This document shows positions 45,675 through 54,537 of a stretch of 64,000 bases of DNA, in pieces (position 1 is the stretch's first letter; each line of letters starts with the position of its first letter). Under the pieces are notes generated by a model. That model did no database searches, had not been told where the DNA came from, and was given only the letters and a program-made list of their open reading frames with translations. The stretch is taken from assembly GCA_016297165.1 (NCBI GenBank), contig JAEDHF010000001.1, positions 1-64,000 on the forward strand, in the 5' to 3' direction. The DNA is from Oscillospiraceae bacterium (GTDB lineage: Bacteria; Bacillota; Clostridia; Oscillospirales; Ruminococcaceae). The position numbers were made by a program, and so were the translations under genes.

Positions 45675-46367
45675 TTAGAGAGGTTTTTTTGCGATTACGC
45701 CGCTATTTCTCGGGTAGGTGGGCGGCGTTTCCCTTGTTTTCTTTATAATGACGAGACAGCGTTTATCTCCTCCGGGGAGCTCATACTTTATTATCCTTTC
45801 GAGACTTCCACCCAGCTTTTCTATTGCATTTTTAGCATTTTCCGTTTCATTTTCGCCCTCTGCACCCTTTAAAGCAATAAAATATCCTCCTACCTTTACA
45901 TAAGGAAGACAGTATTCACAAAGTACGTTGAGTGCAGCAACTGCTCTTGCGGTAGCGTAGTCGAAGGCCTCACGGTATTTCTTATTCCGTGCCGCTTCCT
46001 CGCTTCTTGCGTGCAGTGTTTCACAGCTTATTCCAAGCTTTTCGCAGGCAAGGTCAAGATAGGTTATCCTCTTTCCGAGACTATCTATAAGGGTGAAATT
46101 GAGGTCGGGACGATAGATTTTCATAGGGAGGGAGGGGAAGCCTGCCCCCGTTCCGATATCTACTATAGATGTTCCACATGGAACATCAAACAGCTTCAAG
46201 GGGAGAATACTATCTATATAATGCTTTTCGATAACCTCGTCGGGCTCGGTAATACGGGTAAGATTAACATTTTTGTTGTATTCAAGCATAAAATCCATAA
46301 GAATACGGAGCTTTTCGGCCTGTTCGAGGGATATCTCAAGACCTGCGTTACTGAATTTCTCAATCAT
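45675..46367 (-). CDS. rsmG: 16S rRNA (guanine(527)-N7)-methyltransferase RsmG
   Basis: The 230-residue enzyme has SAM motif [17 protein letters not shown] and [13 protein letters not shown]. It methylates G527 in 16S rRNA; loss gives low streptomycin resistance in other bacteria. Its start overlaps the mnmG end by 8 nt. A parS-like palindrome lies inside its coding sequence at 46170-46185. Confidence 0.95.
   Translation of the reverse strand: MIEKFSNAGLEISLEQAEKLRILMDFMLEYNKNVNLTRITEPDEVIEKHYIDSILPLKLFDVPCGTSIVDIGTGAGFPSLPMKIYRPDLNFTLIDSLGKRITYLDLACEKLGISCETLHARSEEAARNKKYREAFDYATARAVAALNVLCEYCLPYVKVGGYFIALKGAEGENETENAKNAIEKLGGSLERIIKYELPGGDKRCLVIIKKTRETPPTYPRNSGVIAKKPL
46170..46185. promoter_or_regulatory. 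parS-like site 1 (inside rsmG)
   Basis: TGTTCCACATGGAACA matches the ParB-binding parS consensus TGTTTCACGTGAAACA at most positions; its outer arms are perfectly palindromic. Confidence 0.75.
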
Positions 46368-48285
46368 TCTCTTCCCTGTCCTTTCCCGATTCAGCCGCCA
46401 GCCATATCAGCAGTACAGATATATCGGCAGGATTAACTCCCGATATTCTGCCTGCCTGTCCGATATTAAGGGGCTTATGCTTATTAAGCTTTTCCTGTGC
46501 CTCGAGGCGGAGACCGCTTATTGTCTTATAGTCGATATCGGTAGGAAGAAGCTTTTCTTCGAGCCTTTTCATCTCCTTAATCTGGGCAAGCTGTGTTTTT
46601 ATATAGCCCTCGTATTTTATATTTACCTCGATTTTTCCGATAATGTCCCGACTAAGCTCGGGAGCGTACTTATCGAAGGGCTTTATATCCATATAGGAAA
46701 GCTGCGGCCGCTTTAAAAGCTCAACGAATTTTGTGCCGTGCTCAATAGGTGACGTGCCCTTTTCCGTAAGCATTTTATTAAGCTCCTCACTTTTATGGAC
46801 GGTGGTACGCTTTATGCGATCCGTTTCCTCCTCTACCCTTCTTTGCATTTCCAGGTACTTTTCGTAGCGTTCCTCTGAAATAAGCCCGATTTCGTGTCCT
46901 AAGTCGGTTAAACGTTCGGGGGCGTTATCCTGCCTTAAAATAAGGCGGTATTCGCTTCGGGAGGTCATCATTCTGTATGGCTCAACGCAGCCCTTAGTCA
47001 CAAGGTCGTCGATAAGAGTACCGATATAGGAGTTGGAGCGTTCAAGAATAATCTGCTCCTTACCCTCTATCTTGCGTGCGGCATTTATACCTGCCACAAG
47101 ACCTTGTGCTGCCGCCTCCTCGTAGCCCGAGGTGCAGTTGAATTGTCCTGCGCCGTAGAGCCCCTTTATTTTCTTGAATTCGAGGGTAGCGTAAAGCTCT
47201 AAGGGGTTACAGCAGTCATATTCGATAGCGTAGGCAGGCCGCATTATCTCCACCCTTTCAAGTCCCTTTATCGTACGTAGGAAGCTAAGCTGGACGTCCT
47301 CGGGGAGGGAGGTTGACATACCCTGAAGATAATATTCGTCGGTATCAAGCCCCATAGGCTCAACAAAAAGCTGATGCCGCTCCTTATCCTTAAAGCGGAC
47401 GATTTTATCCTCGATGCTGGGACAATAGCGAGGACCGACGCCGTGAATCCTGCCGGAATAGAGGGGCGAACGGTGAAGGTTATCGAGGATAACCTTATGG
47501 GTACGCTCGTTTGTATAGGTGACATAGCACTTCACCTTATTTTCGAGGGGGAGTGTGTTATCAAAGGAAAAAGGGATAATCTCCTCGTCGCCGTCCTGCT
47601 CCTCCATAACCGAGAAGTCGATTGAACGGCGGTGAACACGGGCAGGAGTACCCGTCTTAAAGCGACGGATATCCAGTCCCAGCTTTTTCAGAGACTCCGT
47701 TAATTCTACCGAGGGGCAGACGTTATCGGGTCCCGACGCATAGCTTAACTCGCCGATATGGATTGCGCCGTTAAGATAGGTGCCTGTTGTGATGATTACA
47801 GCTTTTGCACCGTAAAAAGCGCCGAGCTTTGTTTTTATGCCTGTAACCTTGCCGTTTTCTACGGCGACTTCGGTTACTTCAGCCTGTTTTATAGAAAGAT
47901 TTGGCTCCTTTTCAAGAGCGCTTTTCATATAAGTGTGGTACTTTACCCTGTCGGATTGCACCCTTAATGAATGGACGGCAGGACCCTTTCCTTTATTAAG
48001 CACTCTCGACTGGATAAAGGTAGCGTCCGCCGCCTTTCCCATTTCGCCGCCCAGAGCGTCAATTTCGCCTACAAGCTGTCCCTTCGCCGAGCCGCCTATA
48101 CAGGGGTTACAGGGCATATTCGCAATAGCGTCAAGGGAGAGTACGAAAACTGCGGTTTTCATACCAAGTCTTGCGGCGGCAAGGGCTGCTTCACAGCCTG
48201 CGTGTCCTGCGCCAACTACTATTACATCATAGTTTTCTATATTATAAATAATATCATATCCTCTCTGATGTTCCACATGGAACAT
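46360..48285 (-). CDS. mnmG: tRNA uridine-5-carboxymethylaminomethyl modification enzyme MnmG
   Basis: The ~630-residue enzyme has FAD motif [15 protein letters not shown], signature [19 protein letters not shown] and an intact C-terminal MnmE-contact domain. With MnmE it modifies wobble uridine. The first ATG gives MFHVEH, which is only the parS palindrome translated; no other in-frame ATG or good GTG precedes the FAD motif. An AGAGAGGA site lies 6 nt before an in-frame ATT (48252), so a rare start codon is possible. Confidence 0.94.
   Translation of the reverse strand: MFHVEHQRGYDIIYNIENYDVIVVGAGHAGCEAALAAARLGMKTAVFVLSLDAIANMPCNPCIGGSAKGQLVGEIDALGGEMGKAADATFIQSRVLNKGKGPAVHSLRVQSDRVKYHTYMKSALEKEPNLSIKQAEVTEVAVENGKVTGIKTKLGAFYGAKAVIITTGTYLNGAIHIGELSYASGPDNVCPSVELTESLKKLGLDIRRFKTGTPARVHRRSIDFSVMEEQDGDEEIIPFSFDNTLPLENKVKCYVTYTNERTHKVILDNLHRSPLYSGRIHGVGPRYCPSIEDKIVRFKDKERHQLFVEPMGLDTDEYYLQGMSTSLPEDVQLSFLRTIKGLERVEIMRPAYAIEYDCCNPLELYATLEFKKIKGLYGAGQFNCTSGYEEAAAQGLVAGINAARKIEGKEQIILERSNSYIGTLIDDLVTKGCVEPYRMMTSRSEYRLILRQDNAPERLTDLGHEIGLISEERYEKYLEMQRRVEEETDRIKRTTVHKSEELNKMLTEKGTSPIEHGTKFVELLKRPQLSYMDIKPFDKYAPELSRDIIGKIEVNIKYEGYIKTQLAQIKEMKRLEEKLLPTDIDYKTISGLRLEAQEKLNKHKPLNIGQAGRISGVNPADISVLLIWLAAESGKDREEND
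48269..48284. promoter_or_regulatory. parS-like site 2 (mnmG start)
   Basis: TGTTCCACATGGAACA is identical to site 1. It overlaps the annotated first codons of mnmG, which is why the frame begins MFHVEH. Confidence 0.8.
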
Positions 48286-48293
48286 AGATTTAA

Positions 48294-48451
48294 TGCTAAT
48301 TCCTAATCAAACTATAGACAAAGACGGAAGATAGAACACAGCAAATCGAGGAAAGCGAACGCAGCCTGGCTTGACGCCAGTCAAGAGAGCTTGACGATGA
48401 GTTGCTGGGTTATAGCAATCGGATTTGTCTATAGGGTGGTTAGGTATTAGT
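48294..48451. repeat. Long foldback element between mnmG and the 98-aa gene
   Basis: The two ends (CTAATTCCTAATCAAACTAT... and ...ATAGGGTGGTTAGGTATTAG) pair over 27 positions with 3 mismatches, counting G-U pairs. The perfect core is CTATAGACAAA / TTTGTCTATAG. The ~100-nt interior has hairpins CTGGC-TTGAC-GCCAG and GTCAAG-AGAG-CTTGAC. It could be a stable RNA or a foldback transposable element. Confidence 0.6.
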
Positions 48452-48475
48452 ATAAGATTATCGGTAAAGGCTTAT

Positions 48476-48490
48476 CGGTGTTGCCTTAAA
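48476..48490. repeat. MITE end remnant beside the 98-aa gene stop
   Basis: CGGTGTTGCCTTAAA is the end of the dnaN-yaaA MITE (15 bp match). The stop codon of the 98-aa gene follows directly. Confidence 0.6.
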
Positions 48491-48787
48491 TTACTGCGCC
48501 TTAGGATATATCTTCCATACCGCCGTATAATCGGGATTCATTATAGAAGTACCGCTTGGCTCTAACTTATAGATTCCGGGACGGGCAGGAACAAAGTTCC
48601 GAAGCTCGGGAGGAAAAGCGAACTTTTCGCCTGTTGCTGTGTCTCTTATAATTACGCCGGTTTCGATAGAGCCGCTTACTACTACTCCTAAGAATTCCTT
48701 ACGGCTTAATTCCTTCTTATTACGGTCGAGAGTTTTAACTGCCACGAGGACAGTCCTTCCTATTATTTCTTCAAATGATATTGCCAT
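48491..48787 (-). CDS. Unknown small protein (98 aa)
   Basis: A 98-residue, probably cytoplasmic, strand-rich protein (FLGVVVSGSIETGVIIRDTA, then a Pro-rich middle ELRNFVPARPGIYKLEPSGT). The ATG follows AAGGAG. It lies between parS-like site 3 and the foldback element. No family recognised; coding character and ribosome site look real. Confidence 0.65.
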   Translation of the reverse strand: MAISFEEIIGRTVLVAVKTLDRNKKELSRKEFLGVVVSGSIETGVIIRDTATGEKFAFPPELRNFVPARPGIYKLEPSGTSIMNPDYTAVWKIYPKAQ

Positions 48788-48799
48788 ACATACTCCTTA

Positions 48800-48815
48800 T
48801 GTTCCATGTGGAACA
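48800..48815. promoter_or_regulatory. parS-like site 3
   Basis: TGTTCCATGTGGAACA is the reverse complement of sites 1 and 2, just upstream of the 98-aa gene. Confidence 0.75.
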
Positions 48816-48868
48816 TTATAATTTTACTACATATTGTTGCTCATTTTATACGCCGCTACAAGATATTG

Positions 48869-49546
48869 TCATAACGAATACTTTCTATAGCCGGGGTGTC
48901 TTACGGGGTAGCCCTTCGCTATCTCGCAGCATTTCATAATTTCTTCCCGTGGAAGCTCTCTTGCTCCGCCTAAAAGACGGGCGGTAAGGCTTACCTTTGC
49001 ATAATGCTCGAGGGTTTCCATTCTGAAATAAGCCTGGTTAAGGTCAGTTCCTACAGTAATAGCTCCGTGATTCATAAGAAGCACAGCGTCATGGTAAGGA
49101 AGAAAAGGAACGACGCTTTCGGAAACCTCCTTACTTCCGGGAGCGCCGTAGGGCGCAAGGGGCACAGAGCCTAAAAAGGTTATGGCCTCCGTCATGGAGT
49201 AGTCGTCAAGGGGCACGTGTGCCACAGCGTAGCCCGTAGCAACAGGTGGGTGAGCGTGGACGACTGCATTTATATCAGGACGCTCACGGTAACAGACTAA
49301 ATGAAGCTTGAATTCCGAGGAGGGGCGATAACCCTCGCTGCATTCCAGCACCTCGTAATTTTCGTTCATTTTCACAAGCATAGAGGGCTTCAGCTTTCCC
49401 TTACTTATGCCCGTAGGGGTAGTAAGAAAGCTTCCGTCCTTAAGCTTTACGGAAATATTCCCGTCGTTGGCGGCTACCATTCCCCTCTGCCAGAGATTAT
49501 TGCCGATTTCGCAAATCTGCTCCCTTAAAACTGATTCTTCTGTCAT
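48869..49546 (-). CDS. Class II aldolase/adducin family protein (fuculose-phosphate aldolase-like)
   Basis: A 225-residue enzyme with the zinc site VVHAHPPVATGYAVAH, NHGAITVGTD and N-terminal AANDGNISVKL. The family includes L-fuculose-1-phosphate and L-rhamnulose-1-phosphate aldolases and some methylthioribulose-phosphate dehydratases. No fucose kinase or isomerase is nearby, so the substrate is open. The ATG follows AAAGGAA. Confidence 0.85.
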   Translation of the reverse strand: MTEESVLREQICEIGNNLWQRGMVAANDGNISVKLKDGSFLTTPTGISKGKLKPSMLVKMNENYEVLECSEGYRPSSEFKLHLVCYRERPDINAVVHAHPPVATGYAVAHVPLDDYSMTEAITFLGSVPLAPYGAPGSKEVSESVVPFLPYHDAVLLMNHGAITVGTDLNQAYFRMETLEHYAKVSLTARLLGGARELPREEIMKCCEIAKGYPVRHPGYRKYSL

Positions 49547-49733
49547 AGTTTTTCTATTCCTTTCAAAAATGTCCGCTGAAAACTATATACAGTATAATTA
49601 TAAACTATTTATGTGAAAATGTCTATATATTTTACGAATTTAATCCCTGTTTTTCCATAAGCACAGGGCAAAAACCGTAGGCGTCTGTACTAAAACGAAG
49701 GGGATTCTCATATACTTGGACGAGGTGATAAGA

Positions 49734-50123
49734 TTGTCCGTAAAAAAGAGCTATCGGGAGTTCCTTCGCCGAATGAGTACATATATACTTTCCACCGCCG
49801 TAGGTTCGGGGGTTTCGGTAATACTTCTCCTGTCCTTCGCCGCTTTGATGTACGCCTTTACCCTGCCCCTTTATTTTTCGGGGTATCTTGCCCTTGTGGC
49901 GCTTGGTGCAGGCTGTATAGTTTCGGGCATTGTGGCAGGAAGAATAAAAAAACGCTGCGGCTTAAAGGTTGGCTTTCGCTGCGGCGTTATAATGCTTGCG
50001 TTATGCGCTGTTGGCGCTCTTATATTCGGTAAGCTTGATGGCTCCGCCGCTCTCGTTAAGACTATTACCGTGGTGATAACGGGCTGCTGCGGCGGAGTAA
50101 TCGGCGTTAACAGAAAACGATAA
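49734..50123 (+). CDS. TIGR04086-type membrane protein, TTG start
   Basis: I choose the TTG giving SVKKSYREFLRRM, 6 nt behind AGGTG, instead of the upstream ATG that contains that site. The 129-residue protein has four membrane helices and matches the small TIGR04086 family of Clostridia and Bacilli, whose function is unknown. It is a single gene converging on the next. Confidence 0.75.
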   Translation: MSVKKSYREFLRRMSTYILSTAVGSGVSVILLLSFAALMYAFTLPLYFSGYLALVALGAGCIVSGIVAGRIKKRCGLKVGFRCGVIMLALCAVGALIFGKLDGSAALVKTITVVITGCCGGVIGVNRKR

Positions 50124-50136
50124 ACAGCGAAAAAAA

Positions 50137-50167
50137 AGACGACTGCATAGGCAATCGTCTTATCTGT
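50137..50167 (-). terminator. Terminator of the 8-TM protein gene
   Basis: On the minus strand AAGACGATTGCCTATGCAGT pairs AAGACGA with TCGTCTT, then runs into T7. Confidence 0.8.
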
Positions 50168-50169
50168 AA

Positions 50170-50994
50170 TCAGTCCTTTTGTACGATATACTCAATTTCC
50201 TTTTCCTTTTTAGCGGTAAATACCGTAATAAGGAAGCCGAGGCTTATGGCGAAGGCAGTCGCCATATCAATATTAACGCCGCCGATACCGTTTACTGCAG
50301 TACCTCCGAAGAGAATAGCCGCCCCCTTCGAAATAACCGAGGTTCCCGAAAAAAGAAGGGTGAGCCCTGCAGAAATAATCTCTCTCATACGGGAATGCCT
50401 CGTTTCGATACGGGAGAAGAATCGAGCCGAAGCGGTAATATAAAGGGTTGCGCTTATATATCCCAGAAGGTCGATAAGGTTTTCGGAATGGTTAATGATA
50501 ATAAGGTCCTCACCGAAGAAGGCGGCGGTTTTAAAGAACCAGGCTGCCGCAGCTAAAAGCTGGATATACCCCACATATTTCGGGGGGATTTTGTTGTTAA
50601 GGAGAAGAAGCCCCGAAGCACCAAAGGCGATACAGGACGCCGCCGAAACAACAGTACCGAACAGCGCCGAGCCGCCGAAAACGCCCAATAAGCCGATAAC
50701 TGCACCTATAAGATAGAGGATACCGAGGGGAATTGTAGCTTTATCCCCCATTCCGTCGGAGGAAAGGCTATAGGCGTCCGCTCCCGATCTTTTACCGATA
50801 GCGGCGAGGGCGATGAATACTGCCCCGAAAATCCCGAAAGCGATATATATAAGCATTCCGGGAGTTTCCGCTCCTTTAAGATAGAAGCCTGTATTGAAGT
50901 CGATGATTGAAACATACTGGAAAAAGCGGATAACCGAGGCGGCAAGAAGAGAAGCGCCGAGGAAAATAAGCGCCGCAAGACCTGTTTTTTTCAT
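50170..50994 (-). CDS. Multi-pass membrane protein (274 aa), unknown
   Basis: About eight hydrophobic helices with short Gly/Ala-rich loops and a Lys/Glu C-terminus. No transporter motif or catalytic residue is evident. The ATG follows AAAGGAC. A consensus promoter at 51033-51061 drives it, divergent from the spoIID-like gene. Confidence 0.75.
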   Translation of the reverse strand: MKKTGLAALIFLGASLLAASVIRFFQYVSIIDFNTGFYLKGAETPGMLIYIAFGIFGAVFIALAAIGKRSGADAYSLSSDGMGDKATIPLGILYLIGAVIGLLGVFGGSALFGTVVSAASCIAFGASGLLLLNNKIPPKYVGYIQLLAAAAWFFKTAAFFGEDLIIINHSENLIDLLGYISATLYITASARFFSRIETRHSRMREIISAGLTLLFSGTSVISKGAAILFGGTAVNGIGGVNIDMATAFAISLGFLITVFTAKKEKEIEYIVQKD

Positions 50995-51032
50995 ATATAT
51001 AAAAGTCCTTTCAAATTCAGAATACGAGTAAT

Positions 51033-51061
51033 ATTATAGTATATTTTCCCTTTTAAGTCAA
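51033..51061 (-). promoter_or_regulatory. Promoter of the 8-TM protein gene
   Basis: TTGACT (51061-51056) and TATAAT (51038-51033) are 17 bp apart on the minus strand. Confidence 0.75.
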
Positions 51062-51079
51062 CAGTTTCGGAGGTGCAAT

Positions 51080-52018
51080 ATGCGGGACGGGCTTATAATT
51101 CTTCTGATTTTCGCCATAATTTCATTTTCTCTTCCCTTAATTTCCGTGCAGGAGGCAAAAGCGGCGGCTGTTTTCCCCGAGGAAATAACTCTCCTTCGGG
51201 AAAAGACAGGCGAAATAATTACCCTTAGCGGAAAAGACTATATAAAGGGCTGTATTTCCGCACAAATCCCTATAGACTATGAGCAGCAGGCGCTGAATGC
51301 ACAGGCTGCCGCCGCCGCTACTTATGCATTAAGGCTTATGGCGGATACAAGGGAAAGCGAAGCCCCATGGGGAGAGGCGGATTTATCCGACAGTGCCGCC
51401 GCCTGCCAGTCCTATTTCGATTACGAGGAATGCATAGAAAGCTACGGCGAGGAATATAATGAATTTCTCCCGAAAATAGAAGCGGCGGCAACCTTCGGTC
51501 TGTCCCATATAATAACCTACGAAAAGGAGCCGATTTACGCCGTCTATCATTCCGTAAACACAGGAAAAACCGCCTCCCCCGAAATAATCTGGGGCAGGAG
51601 CTTTCCCTATCTTAAGCCGGTAGAAAGCCCCTGGGACAAGAGCTATATCAACTATGAATGCAGTAACGAGATGACGACGGAGGAAGCCCGACGGCTTCTT
51701 ATAAGTCATAAAAGCGATATAGAAATTCCTGCCGATTTCGGGAAATGGTTTTCCGAAATAAACGTTAACGAAAGCGGCTATGTAATATCTCTCCACCTCG
51801 GAAAAACCCTTCTTTCGGGGGGAGATATGTGGAGGATTTTCGGACTGCGCTCCCCTGCCTTTGAAATAAGCTATTCCGATAACGTCTTTACCTTTAAGAC
51901 GAAGGGCTACGGTCATGGCGTTGGCTTAAGTCAATACGGTGCAAACGAAATGGCGAAATCGGGGAAAAATGCAGAAGAAATACTGAGATACTATTATAGC
52001 GGAGTTGAAATCAGCTGA
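51080..52018 (+). CDS. SpoIID/LytB-domain protein with altered catalytic residue
   Basis: A 312-residue secreted or anchored protein (helix 4-22, then KAAAVFP). The SpoIID domain is clear: DYIKGCISAQIPIDYEQQAL, AVYHSVNTGKTASPEIIWG, and the closing GYGHGVGLSQYGANEMAKSG. SpoIID is the lytic transglycosylase of engulfment. The conserved Glu in the family's A-S-E-M-P segment is Gln62 here, and the nearby AARTY is AAATY. Activity is therefore doubtful. Strong CGGAGGTG site. The coiled-coil gene on the other strand overlaps its end by 8 nt. Confidence 0.88.
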   Translation: MRDGLIILLIFAIISFSLPLISVQEAKAAAVFPEEITLLREKTGEIITLSGKDYIKGCISAQIPIDYEQQALNAQAAAAATYALRLMADTRESEAPWGEADLSDSAAACQSYFDYEECIESYGEEYNEFLPKIEAAATFGLSHIITYEKEPIYAVYHSVNTGKTASPEIIWGRSFPYLKPVESPWDKSYINYECSNEMTTEEARRLLISHKSDIEIPADFGKWFSEINVNESGYVISLHLGKTLLSGGDMWRIFGLRSPAFEISYSDNVFTFKTKGYGHGVGLSQYGANEMAKSGKNAEEILRYYYSGVEIS

Positions 52019-52559
52019 TTGAGATTTCCGCCGTACCGCCTGCTGAAGCGGCGGAAACAGAAACAGCAGCCGAAGCGGTACTGTCTGCCGAAGAATCGGT
52101 ACTTTCGCCGCTTTCGGAGGAGTATTCCGAGCCGTTTTCGGCGTTTTCTTCGTCCTCGAGGACGCTGTCGCATTTCTCGGGGTCTTCCTTTGGCTGTCTT
52201 AGCATAATCGCCTGTTTGAAAAGGTCGGGCTCGTGTTCCGCAAGGAATTTCATATCCTTTTGAGGCACGATATCCCCTCGGGTAATACGCATAGCGATAA
52301 GCAGGCATTTACTGGTATCCTTAAAGCTGTCGCCGATGGCGTCAGCCTGCTCCTTTGCGGATTCAAGCTGTTGGTTAAGGGATTCCATTTCCTGCTGTTT
52401 TGCTTTTTTCTCCTGCTCTGCCTTTTCCTTTTGCAGCTTTTCCTTTTCCTTAGCTTCTTCCTCCTTTTTAAGGGCTTCCTCTTCCCTTTTTGCCTTTAAA
52501 TCGGGGAGTAAGCCTGTAAACCTCGGAACAAATGTTCCGCCGAAATCCTTTATATTCAT
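52011..52559 (-). CDS. Coiled-coil protein (182 aa), unknown
   Basis: A charged N-terminal coiled coil (about residues 20-75, rich in Lys and Glu) is followed by a compact segment (LLIAMRITRGDIVPQKDMKF, then LAEHEPDLFKQAIMLR) and a low-complexity Ser/Ala/Glu tail. No membrane helix. The compact segment recurs, as far as I recall, in uncharacterised Clostridia proteins. The tail overlaps the end of the spoIID-like gene. Confidence 0.7.
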   Translation of the reverse strand: MNIKDFGGTFVPRFTGLLPDLKAKREEEALKKEEEAKEKEKLQKEKAEQEKKAKQQEMESLNQQLESAKEQADAIGDSFKDTSKCLLIAMRITRGDIVPQKDMKFLAEHEPDLFKQAIMLRQPKEDPEKCDSVLEDEENAENGSEYSSESGESTDSSADSTASAAVSVSAASAGGTAEISIS

Positions 52560-52763
52560 AAAATCCCTCCTTATCCCGATATAACTATCTCCATATTATA
52601 TCGGCAGGATTTTTTGGAATTTTACTTGTTTATTATTTTGTTTTTTGCAGTTTGTTGATAGATTGCTATTATTTCGAAATTGGATAGTTTTTTTGTTTTT
52701 GTGGTATTTATAGTTCTGTCTAAGTACACATTTTTTGATTAGACTTGCCGTCTTTGGGGCACT

Positions 52764-52787
52764 ACTTTCTTGTATCGACAAGAAAGT
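52764..52787. repeat. TTTCTTG palindrome, ATCG loop
   Basis: ACTTTCTTGT-ATCG-ACAAGAAAGT, the opposite-orientation form of the rsmI copies. Confidence 0.8.
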
Positions 52788-52862
52788 TAAAAAGAAACGT
52801 TTTTTTGATTTGTTCAATATGTAAGTTTTCATTAAGTACACAGTTTCTGATTAGACTTGCCG

Positions 52863-52911
52863 TCTTAGGGGCACCCCTTTCTTGGCGGAACAAGAAAGGG
52901 GTGCCCATAAG
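52863..52911. repeat. Extended TTTCTTG palindrome
   Basis: Arms of 16 bp extend past one mismatch to CTTA/TAAG, around GCGGAA. Confidence 0.85.
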
Positions 52912-52987
52912 ATAGCAAATCTTAACATTAACTGCGTACTTAGACAAAATTCGAAATATCGCAAAACCAAAAACGCTTCTTTCCCCC

Positions 52988-53007
52988 TTTCTTGGCAGAA
53001 CAAGAAA
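52988..53007. repeat. TTTCTTG palindrome, GCAGAA loop
   Basis: TTTCTTG-GCAGAA-CAAGAAA, at the right edge of the repeat cluster. Confidence 0.75.
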
Positions 53008-53019
53008 AGCCCGAAACAA

Positions 53020-53057
53020 CAAAACCCCGTTATCCTTCGGACAACGGGGGCTGTTGT
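53020..53057 (-). terminator. Terminator of the Xre regulator gene
   Basis: On the minus strand CCCCGTTGTCC pairs with GGATAACGGGG and runs into TTTTGTTG. Confidence 0.8.
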
Positions 53058-53060
53058 TAT

Positions 53061-53588
53061 TCAGAGCTTTTCCGCCAGCTCATCGGAAAGCATTATCGCC
53101 TTCGTTTTAATCTCACGGCTGCTGAAAATACCCTTATCACAGCAGCATAGCGCCTTTTTTGCGAAATCCATTCCCTCTCTCGGAGAAGCCGCATTCTCCG
53201 CCAGCTTAAGATAACAGCGGCAGAGAACAGCGTTTGCTTCGTCGAAAATTACGCTGTCCTCCCCGGAAAAAGGGAGCGCCAGCTCTATAGCGGCGGTATA
53301 GTCCTCTCTTTTATAGGCGTTCTTCATTTTATTAAGCGCCTCGAAATCCTTTATAACTGCGTTTTCGCTATCGTCGAAGGTTTCGAGCTCGTCGGGCAGG
53401 AGATAATTAACGGGAAGCTGGAGAACCTTTGCAAGATAGGTAAGGGTCTTAACCGAGGGATTGGCAGTTCCGCTTTCTATCTGGCTCAGCATATTTCTCG
53501 TGATGAAGTCCCCGACTACGTCCGCCTGGGTCATCTTTCTGGCGAGGCGGGCTTCCTTTATGCGCTTACCCAGTTCAACCGAATTCAT
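53061..53588 (-). CDS. Xre-family transcriptional regulator with helical C-terminal domain
   Basis: I start at MNSVELGKRIKEARL, 8 nt after AAAGGAAG. Residues 5-60 are an HTH_3 domain (TQADVVGDFITRNMLSQIES, NPSVKTLTYLAKVLQLPV). The remaining ~110 residues are helical, TPR-like. The gene is divergent from the NfeD-flotillin operon with a 252-bp shared control region, so that operon is a likely target. The ligand is unknown. Confidence 0.9.
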   Translation of the reverse strand: MNSVELGKRIKEARLARKMTQADVVGDFITRNMLSQIESGTANPSVKTLTYLAKVLQLPVNYLLPDELETFDDSENAVIKDFEALNKMKNAYKREDYTAAIELALPFSGEDSVIFDEANAVLCRCYLKLAENAASPREGMDFAKKALCCCDKGIFSSREIKTKAIMLSDELAEKL

Positions 53589-53749
53589 AACCACACTTCC
53601 TTTAGTAAATATAATTTACATATATTTTAGCATTATGTTACCGAAAAATCAATAGCTTAAATAGAATTTTACAAAATTTGTCACAATGCACAAAAGAAAA
53701 TCCTGCCAATGTGCAGTATAACGAAAATGAAAAACCCGTTCTTTTACTA

Positions 53750-53777
53750 TTGACAACAGCAAAAAATGTGTTATAAT
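53750..53777 (+). promoter_or_regulatory. Promoter of the NfeD-flotillin operon
   Basis: TTGACA (53750-53755) and TATAAT (53772-53777) are 16 bp apart, 63 bp before the first ATG. Confidence 0.75.
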
Positions 53778-53840
53778 GATAGTAAATAGAATTTACAATT
53801 TCTATAAAAATTGCTCTTCTGAGCGGAAAGGCGGCAGCTT

Positions 53841-54524
53841 ATGGAATGGTTTTCTGAATGGTGGTCGGGACTTGGTATTTTTCTGCAGGTAATGTACTGT
53901 ATTGCGCTTCCTGCCACAATTATTCTTATAATACAGGCGGTTATGATAATCCTCGGCTTCGGCGGAGACGGAGATATGGGCGTTGACGTAAGCGATACCT
54001 CGGGGCTTGACGCTCCCGACGTTAACATGATAAATACGGATATCCCCGATATCCCCGACGCTGCGGATATTACCGACGCAGTTACAACCCACGACGGCGG
54101 AAATCCCTCGGATATGGGAACAATGCACTTTTTCACAATACAGGGCTTTATTACCTTCCTTACGGTTTTCGGCTGGTCGGGAATAATCTGCTACGGCTCG
54201 ACGAATAACATTTTCCTTACCGTAATCGTAGCCTTAGTTTTAGGCGCTCTTGCTATGTTCGGCGTGGCTAAGCTTATGCAGCTAAGCGGTAAGCTTGCAC
54301 AGAACGGTACTATAAATATGAGAAATCTCCTCGGCGCTAAGGGTACGGTTTATCTCGTAATTCCCGCCTCTGGCGAAGGAAAAGGAAAGGTAAATATTAC
54401 TACCGACGAACGAAGCCTCGAATTCGACGCAATCACCGACGGAAAGGACTCTATCGGAAACGGCTCGGAAATAAGAGTTACGGATATAAGAACGGGTAAC
54501 CTTCTTGTAGTAGAAAAAATATAA
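53841..54524 (+). CDS. NfeD-like membrane protein with OB-fold tail
   Basis: A 227-residue protein with an N-terminal helix, an acidic Asp/Pro-rich extracytoplasmic loop (DTSGLDAPDVNMINTDIPDI), two more helices (about 93-143) and a C-terminal OB-like domain (NLLGAKGTVYLVIPASGEGK, ending TGNLLVVEKI). NfeD proteins pair with flotillins in membrane microdomains. The flotillin gene lies two genes downstream, which supports the call. Confidence 0.88.
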   Translation: MEWFSEWWSGLGIFLQVMYCIALPATIILIIQAVMIILGFGGDGDMGVDVSDTSGLDAPDVNMINTDIPDIPDAADITDAVTTHDGGNPSDMGTMHFFTIQGFITFLTVFGWSGIICYGSTNNIFLTVIVALVLGALAMFGVAKLMQLSGKLAQNGTINMRNLLGAKGTVYLVIPASGEGKGKVNITTDERSLEFDAITDGKDSIGNGSEIRVTDIRTGNLLVVEKI

Positions 54525-54537
54525 GTGAGGGAATTGA

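Larger units (their letters stand above)
52646..53007. repeat. AT-rich repeat cluster, head-to-head copies
   Basis: Copy 2 spans 52646-52790 and copy 3 spans 52803-52895, both like 8257-8395. Copy 4 lies inverted at 52896-52975. The meeting point is a 16-bp perfect inverted repeat (GGGCACCCCTTTCTTG and its complement around GCGGAA, 52869-52906). No gene is present across 52560-53060. Confidence 0.75.

Noticed and set aside
52596..53214. Short frames across the repeat cluster
   Set aside because: They translate the repeats and palindromes and lack ribosome binding sites.
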